Position numbers and translations under genes: made by a program. The notes under the pieces are model-generated. The model ran no database searches. It was not told where the DNA came from and saw nothing but the letters and a program-made list of their open reading frames with translations. A stretch of 11,356 nt of DNA from Gemmatimonadales bacterium. GTDB taxonomy: Bacteria > Gemmatimonadota > Gemmatimonadetes > Palauibacterales > Palauibacteraceae. Positions 6,524 to 11,356 of the stretch are shown here, in pieces. Location: positions 1 to 11,356 of the forward strand of contig DAOVWI010000069.1 of the NCBI GenBank assembly GCA_030636765.1, written 5' to 3'. Position 1 is the first letter of the stretch. Every line of letters begins with the position of its first letter.

Positions 6524-6919
6524 TCACTCGAGGTCGTAGTCCAGCGTAATGGGCGCCTGCCTCCCCTGGGCGGCGAAGCTCGCTTCGCCCCGCAGGCCGT
6601 CCAGATCGCCGGTTCCGGACCCCGGCACCACGACGCACGTGGCCTTCGCCGTGCCTCCCTCGAAGGTGCCTGTGTGCTGAAGCACGAAGCTTCCCGATCG
6701 GTCGCCTAGGCGGCCGATCACGCGCTCCAGACCGACGAAGTTGGCAGAACCGTCGTCGCGGTGGACCATCAGGTATTCCAGCGTTCCCTCTCCCTCGATG
6801 TCCCCGTGGAAGGACTTTGTCACCGTCGCGCGGGTGAGCCTGGGTCCTCCATCGACCTCACTGAAGGGCTGCTCATCCCAGCTCGCGACCTCGAACGTGG
6901 CCGTCGCTCGCTTGCTCAT
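6524..6919 (-). CDS. DUF3224 family protein
   Basis: DUF3224 proteins are small single-domain beta-barrel proteins related in fold to allene oxide cyclase; their function is not settled. This one has 131 residues. It opens with KRATATFEVASWDEQPFSE and continues with RATVTKSFHGDIEGEGTLEYL, FVGLERVIGRLGDRSGSFVLQHTGTF and a final LRGEASFAAQ. These are the family's typical blocks in order. It has no signal peptide or membrane segment. An ATG at 6928 is also in frame, but GAGGAG abuts it directly; the ATG at 6919 has that site 9 nt upstream and is preferred. It lies 96 bp after the quinone-reductase gene and before arsR on the same strand, so it may belong to the quinone-reductase transcript. Confidence 0.88.
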   Translation of the reverse strand: MSKRATATFEVASWDEQPFSEVDGGPRLTRATVTKSFHGDIEGEGTLEYLMVHRDDGSANFVGLERVIGRLGDRSGSFVLQHTGTFEGGTAKATCVVVPGSGTGDLDGLRGEASFAAQGRQAPITLDYDLE

Positions 6920-6928
6920 GACTCCCAT

Positions 6929-6935
6929 CTCCTCT
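6929..6935 (-). promoter_or_regulatory. Ribosome binding site AGAGGAG that decides the DUF3224 start
   Basis: The site touches the upstream ATG (6928) with no spacer, which is unfavourable, and stands 9 nt before the ATG at 6919. It therefore supports the shorter protein beginning MSKRAT. Confidence 0.6.
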
Positions 6936-7015
6936 GGTTACCTGGGTATCTGGTGGAGGCGCCCTGCGGCCTACCGGTAGGTCGCACGGTCGAACGTCAC
7001 GCTTAGGGACTCGCC

Positions 7016-8002
7016 CTACACGATCACGACAACCCGCCCGACGCCGCGCCTGGCCTCTAAACACTCGTGGGCCTCGACGATGGAGCGTAGCGAGAGCCGC
7101 TCCGACACTTGGAAGCCAGGCCATTCTCCGTCAAGCGCCTCGTTCAGCCCGGCCGCAGCGACCCTCTTCGCCTCGTCCGGGAAGTCGTCGCTTCCGAGGA
7201 AGAACACGCGAACATTCTTGAAAACGAGGGGCCAGAACGGGATTGGCGGCGAGGGATTCCCCGTCGCGTATGTGGCGATGGAGCCACCCATTGCCAGTAC
7301 CGCCTCATCGACCGCGATGTTGGCGTGGTAGGCGACCTCGACTACGTGGTGGACGCCGTCGGGAGCAAGGGTAGCGACGCGTTCGACCATCTCGTCGACG
7401 GAAAGCCCATCGATGCGGACGACCTCGTGCGCGCCCGCCTGCTCAGCCACCAGCTCATCTTGCTCCGATCGGACCGTCGCAATCACGTGCGCCCCCGCGT
7501 GTCGGGCGAGTGCAACGGCACACAAGCCGACAGCGCCCGCCCCACCCTGCACAAGCACGGTGCTTCCCTCAACCGGTCCGGCTACGTGTACGGCGCGATG
7601 GGCGGTAATACCGGGAATGCCGAGGCAGGCGCCCTGTTCAAAGGAGACCCTGGCTGAAAGCGGGACGACCCGGGCGGAGGGTAGCACGACATACTCGGCT
7701 GCCGTACCGAACGGTCGGTAGCTCTGCGCGCCGAAGCACCACACCCGCTCGCCGACACGCGACGCCGGCACGCCTTCACCAACTCTGTCGATCGTGCCCG
7801 CACCGTCGCTGTGGGGAATCACCCTTGGGAACGGCATCCCAACGCCAAGAGCGTCCTGACGCTTCTTGATGTCGCCGGGGTTGACGCCAGAGGCGACTAA
7901 ACGGATCCGTACGTCGCCCTGTTCAGGTTGAGGGTCAGGCATCTCTCCGACGATGAGCACTTGGGCTGCAGGCCCTTGCTTCTCGTACCAAGCTGCTTTC
8001 AT
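7016..8002 (-). CDS. Zinc-independent MDR oxidoreductase, NADPH:quinone reductase-like
   Basis: This is a 328-residue medium-chain dehydrogenase/reductase. The GroES-like domain runs from 1 to about 125 (VNPGDIKKR, then PHSDGAGTIDRVGEGV at 63-78). The Rossmann domain carries VLVQGGAGAVGLCAVALARHAG (149-170), the AxxGxxG nucleotide loop of the quinone-oxidoreductase branch. The Cys/His zinc ligands of alcohol dehydrogenases are not seen. The likely reaction is NADPH-dependent reduction of quinones or enones in the cytosol. The open frame extends to 8059, but the family N-terminus MKAAWYE begins at the ATG at 8002, so that start is chosen; the ribosome site is weak. Codon use is odd: about a third of the first 65 codons end in A or T, against about a sixth in arsM by hand count, and a TTA codon occurs. 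Later acquisition is possible. Confidence 0.9.
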   Translation of the reverse strand: MKAAWYEKQGPAAQVLIVGEMPDPQPEQGDVRIRLVASGVNPGDIKKRQDALGVGMPFPRVIPHSDGAGTIDRVGEGVPASRVGERVWCFGAQSYRPFGTAAEYVVLPSARVVPLSARVSFEQGACLGIPGITAHRAVHVAGPVEGSTVLVQGGAGAVGLCAVALARHAGAHVIATVRSEQDELVAEQAGAHEVVRIDGLSVDEMVERVATLAPDGVHHVVEVAYHANIAVDEAVLAMGGSIATYATGNPSPPIPFWPLVFKNVRVFFLGSDDFPDEAKRVAAAGLNEALDGEWPGFQVSERLSLRSIVEAHECLEARRGVGRVVVIV

Positions 8003-8024
8003 TCCAAATGACCCTTGGAAATGC

Positions 8025-8073
8025 GGCCTTACGAATCTGCGCCTAAGCTGCGGCGCCACTCGCCGGTAAGGCC
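8025..8073. repeat. Nested inverted repeat in the MDR/radical SAM divergent region
   Basis: The outer arms are GGCCTTAC (8025-8032) and GTAAGGCC (8066-8073), perfect over 8 bp. Inside lie GCGCC (8039-8043) and GGCGC (8052-8056) around an 8-nt centre, nearly concentric with the outer pair. It lies between the MDR start (8002) and the radical SAM ATG (8097). It could be an operator for both genes or a leader hairpin for one of them. No known riboswitch class fits so short a region. Confidence 0.4.
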
Positions 8074-8086
8074 AGACGGACGCATC

Positions 8087-8092
8087 AAGGAG
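8087..8092 (+). promoter_or_regulatory. Ribosome binding site AAGGAG for the radical SAM gene
   Basis: AAGGAG stands 4 nt before the ATG at 8097 and is the main reason for choosing that start. The rival start, GTG at 8205, has GGAG (8195-8198) 6 nt upstream. Confidence 0.5.
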
Positions 8093-8096
8093 CAGG

Positions 8097-9875
8097 ATGC
8101 TGGTCAGAGATCATATCAACGCCGCCATCGCGGCCGACAGATGCTATTATTCGGCATGGAATCGGCCGCACAGGAAACCGGAGCGAGATGACGCGGAGCG
8201 CGAAGTGACGCCGACCCATCCGGTTCATCCACTCGGAGCAAGGGCAAGGATCCTGTTGTCGAGTGTCTTCGGCCCCTACGCGCAGGACGACGAGTACGGC
8301 AGTCGGACGATCAACCCCATGGAGCTGTATCAGAACCAGGTCACCCGGTTTCAGGGGCCGTTCTCCCTGCGCATGTTCCACCGTTCCTGGGGAATCATGT
8401 TGATCCAGGCGAACATCGATGCGCCCTGTGCGCTCCTGGATTTCCCCAGCCTCGATCGCTTCGTGCAGGAGATCAGCAGCCACCGTTACGACATTGTCGG
8501 CATCAGCTCGATCATCTCCAACGTCGGCAAGGTGCGAGTGATGTGCGAGCTCGTGCGGCAGCACCTGCCGGAGGCGAGGATCGTCGTCGGCGGACACGTT
8601 GCCAACCTGCCGGACCTGCCGGAGCGGATCGACGCCGACCACATCGTCAGGGGCGAGGGCGTGCGCTGGATGCGCAGGTACCTGTCGGAGGACGAGGGCC
8701 GGCCCATTAGCCATCCGCGGATCGTGTCGGGCGTCGGCGCACGGGCCATGGGCGTGGCGCTCCGCGCCAAGCCGGGCGACGTGGCCGCGACGCTGATCCC
8801 GTCGGTGGGATGCCCCCTGGGCTGTAACTTCTGCGCGACCTCGGCGATGTTCGGCGGCAAGGGGAAGTTCGTCCACTTCTACGAGACGGGGGACGAGCTG
8901 TTCGAGGTCATGTGCGAGCTCGAAGAAGCCATGCGGGTCCGGTCGTTCTTCGTGATGGACGAGAACTTTCTTGCGCACCGGAAGCGGGCGTTGAGGTTGC
9001 TGGAGCTGATGGTGGAGCACAACAAGCCCTGGGCGCTCTACGTCTTTTCGTCCGCCAACGTGCTGCGCTCATACTCGATCGAGCAGCTGGTCGGCCTGGG
9101 GGTTTCGTGGGTCTGGATGGGCCTGGAGGGCAAGGAGACCCGGTATGGCAAGCTCAGGGGCATCGACACCGGCGCGCTGGTGCGCACGCTCCAGGAGCAT
9201 GGCATGTGTGTGCTCGGCTCGAGCATCATCGGCCTGGAGGAGCATTCGCCAGAGAACATCGATGCGGCCATCGACTACGCCGTCGGCCACGATACGGAGT
9301 TCCAACAGTTCATGCTGTACACTGCCATTCCCGGAACCCCGCTGTACGCCGAGCACGAGGCGAAAGGCACTCTGCTGTCCCGCACCGAGCGGCTACAGGC
9401 GGATACCCACGGGCAATACAGGTTCAACTTCCGGCATCCTCACATCCACAACGGCCAGGAGACGGAGTTCCTGCTTCGGGCCTTCCGCCGCGACTTCGAC
9501 GTCAACGGGCCCAGCGTCTGCCGCGTGGCGCGCACGACCCTCAGGGGCTGGCGACGCTACAAGGACCACGCCGATCGGAGGATCCGTGAACGCTTTGCGT
9601 GGCAGGCCCGCAACCTGGCGTTCGGGCATGCCGGAGCGGTCTGGGCTGCCAGGCGCTGGTTCCGATCCAACCCCGAGCTGGCTGCGAAGCTCTCTCGCAC
9701 CCTGAAGGAGTTCTACCGCGAGTTCGGGCTCAGGTCCCGCCTGGGTGCGCCGGTGGTCGGACGCTATCTGGGCTTCATGCTCCGGCGCGAGGAGCGCCGG
9801 CTTCGCGGCGGCTGGACGTATGAGCCGCCCACGTTCCGTGAAGTCAACAAGGCGATGCGGTCGGCCGAGGAGTAG
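8097..9875 (+). CDS. B12-binding domain radical SAM protein, unknown substrate
   Basis: This 592-residue protein has a cobalamin-binding-type Rossmann domain at about 50-200 (ARILLSSVFGPYA, YDIVGISSIISNVGK, ARIVVGGHVANLPDL). A radical SAM core follows, with CPLGCNFC giving Cys239, Cys243 and Cys246 for the 4Fe-4S cluster. Later core blocks are FFVMDENFL (285-292), WVWMGLEGK (338-346), GSSIIGLEEHSPENI (374-388) and YTAIPGTPLY (408-417). A basic, aromatic-rich extension fills 460-592. The class includes B12-dependent methylases and ring-forming enzymes such as BchE and HpnP; the true substrate is unknown. The start is uncertain. ATG 8097 has AAGGAG, but its first 36 codons have low GC in third positions and contain a TATTAT box (8145-8150). 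GTG 8205 is a serious alternative. It is divergent from the MDR gene and convergent with the ABC permease. Confidence 0.88.
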   Translation: MLVRDHINAAIAADRCYYSAWNRPHRKPERDDAEREVTPTHPVHPLGARARILLSSVFGPYAQDDEYGSRTINPMELYQNQVTRFQGPFSLRMFHRSWGIMLIQANIDAPCALLDFPSLDRFVQEISSHRYDIVGISSIISNVGKVRVMCELVRQHLPEARIVVGGHVANLPDLPERIDADHIVRGEGVRWMRRYLSEDEGRPISHPRIVSGVGARAMGVALRAKPGDVAATLIPSVGCPLGCNFCATSAMFGGKGKFVHFYETGDELFEVMCELEEAMRVRSFFVMDENFLAHRKRALRLLELMVEHNKPWALYVFSSANVLRSYSIEQLVGLGVSWVWMGLEGKETRYGKLRGIDTGALVRTLQEHGMCVLGSSIIGLEEHSPENIDAAIDYAVGHDTEFQQFMLYTAIPGTPLYAEHEAKGTLLSRTERLQADTHGQYRFNFRHPHIHNGQETEFLLRAFRRDFDVNGPSVCRVARTTLRGWRRYKDHADRRIRERFAWQARNLAFGHAGAVWAARRWFRSNPELAAKLSRTLKEFYREFGLRSRLGAPVVGRYLGFMLRREERRLRGGWTYEPPTFREVNKAMRSAEE

Positions 9876-9935
9876 CCTAGTTGGCCGGCCCTTCGTCAAG
9901 CCCTGCCTGGCCTGGCTAACGGATCAGCCGAGGAG

Positions 9936-10679
9936 TCACTCCCAGCGAAAGATCTTCGTCGAGAGCCCGACGCAAACCCCGAACACCAGGATCAACGCCA
10001 CTACGTTCACCCAGTGAGCACCCCAACCCGAGCCGTCCCAGATCCCTTGCATGAGCGCGACGGCGTGCGTCGTGGGGAGCCCGTAGGCGACGATCTGAAG
10101 CGCGTGCGGGAGCCGCTCGAGGGGAAAGAACAGACCGGACACCGCAATCATCGGATAGAGGAACGCCGCACCGATCGGCTGGGCGAACCGGGCCGTGGGA
10201 ACGATGCTGGCGATCACGAAGCCGATGGAGAGAATGCTCAGTGTGCTAAGCAGGAGCGCCGCCGTGAAGCTGGGCAGGTGCACATCCATCGCACCGGGGA
10301 GGAACTGCCGACCCGCCAGGACCAGGAGCCCCAGACCGACGACCGTGAAGACGAGCTTCACGAACACGTGGGCACTCAGGATCGTCACGGGGGAAAGCGG
10401 CGTGGCCCGAAGGCGCTTGAGGATCCCTCCCTCCCGGTAGATGGAGATGATCGCGACGAGCGACAGTACCGCGCCGACGGCGATGAAGAGCGCAGCCAGG
10501 ATCGGCACGTTGAAAGAAGCCTGATCCGCCGACGTAGCGTCCAGCCGGCCGGACCCCAGAGACCGCCCCAGGACGATGAAGATGATCACCGGCATGGCGA
10601 GGCTACCCACGACACCCAGTGGCTCCCTCATGAAGACCTTGGTCTCGACCCAGGTCAGCTTCCAGAATCCGTTCAGCAT
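9936..10679 (-). CDS. ABC-2 type transporter permease (DrrB-like)
   Basis: This is a 247-residue inner-membrane permease of an ABC-2 exporter. An N-terminal cytoplasmic helix (WKLTWVETKVFMREPLG) leads into about six membrane segments: roughly 23-40, 58-80, 106-125, 137-160, 169-187 and 222-240. The ABC-2 signature region IYREGGILKRLRATPLSP (80-97) and a late SGLFFPLERLP loop (185-195) are typical of drug, lipid or polysaccharide exporters such as DrrB. The ATG at 10679 is 2 bp after the ATPase stop codon, with AGGGA 6 nt upstream, so the two genes are translationally linked. It ends in KIFRWE, convergent with the radical SAM gene. The substrate is unknown. Confidence 0.93.
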   Translation of the reverse strand: MLNGFWKLTWVETKVFMREPLGVVGSLAMPVIIFIVLGRSLGSGRLDATSADQASFNVPILAALFIAVGAVLSLVAIISIYREGGILKRLRATPLSPVTILSAHVFVKLVFTVVGLGLLVLAGRQFLPGAMDVHLPSFTAALLLSTLSILSIGFVIASIVPTARFAQPIGAAFLYPMIAVSGLFFPLERLPHALQIVAYGLPTTHAVALMQGIWDGSGWGAHWVNVVALILVFGVCVGLSTKIFRWE

Positions 10680-10681
10680 CG

Positions 10682-11356
10682 TCAGTCCCTGATTCCGTGT
10701 CCAGTGAGCTTTAGAAACACGTCCTCAAGGGTCGGGATCTCCGTCCGGAACCCCTTAACCCGAATGCCCTCGTGAGCAATGATGTTGATGACGTCGGTCA
10801 CGAAGTCGTCACCCTCGCCCCGAAGCGTGTAGGTGGATCCCTCACTCGTTACCGACCGAACGGCTGGCACCCCTTCCAACCGCTCGGCCACCCCGGTCCC
10901 ATCGCTCGAGAACACGACCCTCCGCTCCGGGCAGTGCTTCTCGACCAGCTCCGCGGGTGTACCCACCTCGATCAGCCGACCGTGCTCGATGATGGCGACG
11001 CGGTCGCACAGCCGCTCCGCTTCCTCCATCAGGTGGGTCGTCAGGAAGACCGTCTTGCCGCGTTCTCTGATGCCCATGATCAGCTCCCAGATGGCGCGGC
11101 GAGCCTGCGGATCGAGCCCCGTAGTCATCTCGTCCAGGAAGACCACCTCGGGATCGTGGATCAAGGCCAACGCGATGAAAAGCCTCTGCTTCTGGCCGCC
11201 CGAGAGCGTCATGAACCAGGCGTTCCGCTTGCCTTCGAGGCCAAGTCGAGCCAGGAGCGCTTCGGTGTCGACCACCTGAGAGTAGAGCGTGGACCACAGA
11301 TCGACGGCCTCCCAGACCTTGATCCGCTTCTGGAGCTGCGCTTCCTGATGCTGGAC
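10682..11356 (-). CDS. ABC transporter ATP-binding protein, 5' truncated (CcmA/DrrA-like)
   Basis: This is the C-terminal part of the ATPase that powers the following permease. The frame stays open to the window edge, reading VQHQEAQLQKRIKVWEAVDL, so the GTG at 11275 is not the start. The Q-loop glutamine is within this first stretch, while Walker A lies outside the window. The ABC signature LSGGQKQRL, Walker B VVFLDEMTTGLDP and the switch histidine in TTHLMEEAE all follow in order and are intact. The C-terminal 80 residues (ERRVVFSSDGTG to DVFLKLTGHGIRD) form the regulatory tail usual in DrrA/CcmA-type exporters. The stop is 2 bp from the permease start. Confidence 0.95.
   Translation of the reverse strand, partial: VQHQEAQLQKRIKVWEAVDLWSTLYSQVVDTEALLARLGLEGKRNAWFMTLSGGQKQRLFIALALIHDPEVVFLDEMTTGLDPQARRAIWELIMGIRERGKTVFLTTHLMEEAERLCDRVAIIEHGRLIEVGTPAELVEKHCPERRVVFSSDGTGVAERLEGVPAVRSVTSEGSTYTLRGEGDDFVTDVINIIAHEGIRVKGFRTEIPTLEDVFLKLTGHGIRD

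Noticed and set aside
6968..6983. CCTACCGGTAGG palindrome between the MDR and DUF3224 genes
   Set aside because: It is short, with a 6-bp stem at best and no T-tract. It could be a regulatory site, but nothing else supports that.
8085..9020. 311-codon minus-strand open frame
   Set aside because: It is antisense to the radical SAM coding region, whose cluster motif and core blocks are clear. The predicted protein is His/Asp/Arg-rich without recognisable motifs.
5246..9875. ArsM plus radical SAM as an arsinothricin-like or arsenosugar pathway
   Set aside because: The radical SAM gene lies on the other strand, two genes away from the ars operon. It carries a B12-type domain with a standard CxxxCxxC motif, which does not point to ArsL or ArsS. 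Proximity alone is not enough.
9864..9936. Repeated GCCGAGGAGT at the radical SAM gene end (9864-9873) and again at 9927-9936
   Set aside because: Only 10 bp are identical, with loose similarity beyond. This is plausible by chance in GC-rich DNA, and there is no sign of an element between the copies.

Overview
The window reads as a GC-rich bacterial chromosome with tightly packed genes and no intergenic gap over about 120 bp. The truncated MacB/FtsX-type permease of the ADOP style, the DUF1028 and DUF3224 proteins and the domain mix suggest Gemmatimonadota, Acidobacteriota or a relative. That placement is inference from gene content only. I see no rRNA, tRNA, CRISPR array, transposase, integrase or origin.

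Layout. (1) 1-1043, plus: the C-terminal part of a MacB/FtsX-like ABC permease. (2) 1104-3269, minus: a probable operon read as alpha/beta hydrolase, then a secreted DUF1028 protein with a C-terminal TPR-like tail, then a 94-residue membrane-anchored coiled-coil protein. (3) 3390-4145, plus: a membrane protein with a left-handed beta-helix (hexapeptide) acyltransferase domain, divergent from the hydrolase. (4) 6482 down to 4158, minus: arsR, arsM and a saccharopine-dehydrogenase-like oxidoreductase. The oxidoreductase starts at a TTG that overlaps the arsM stop. A sigma70-like promoter with an embedded ArsR-type palindrome lies immediately before arsR, leaving almost no leader. (5) 8002 down to 6524, minus: an NADPH:quinone-reductase-like MDR enzyme and a DUF3224 protein. 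(6) 8097-9875, plus: a cobalamin-binding radical SAM protein of unknown function, divergent from the MDR gene. (7) 11356 down to 9936, minus: an ABC exporter, with an ATPase cut by the window edge followed 2 bp later by an ABC-2 permease.

How the parts work together. The arsenic module is the clearest functional unit: an ArsR repressor with a CVC metalloid site controls an ArsM methyltransferase. The coupled reductase-like protein is the least expected member. The DrrA/DrrB-type ABC pair exports an unknown substrate. The radical SAM protein stands alone with no partner that reveals its substrate.

Most worth a second look: the coupled TTG-start reductase after arsM, the orphan B12-radical SAM gene with a nested inverted repeat upstream, two short tandem duplications next to start or stop codons (3351-3384 and 6094-6139), and the stand-alone beta-helix acyltransferase resembling the C-terminal part of Pls/PosA-type synthetases. 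Nothing here proves a wholly new system.
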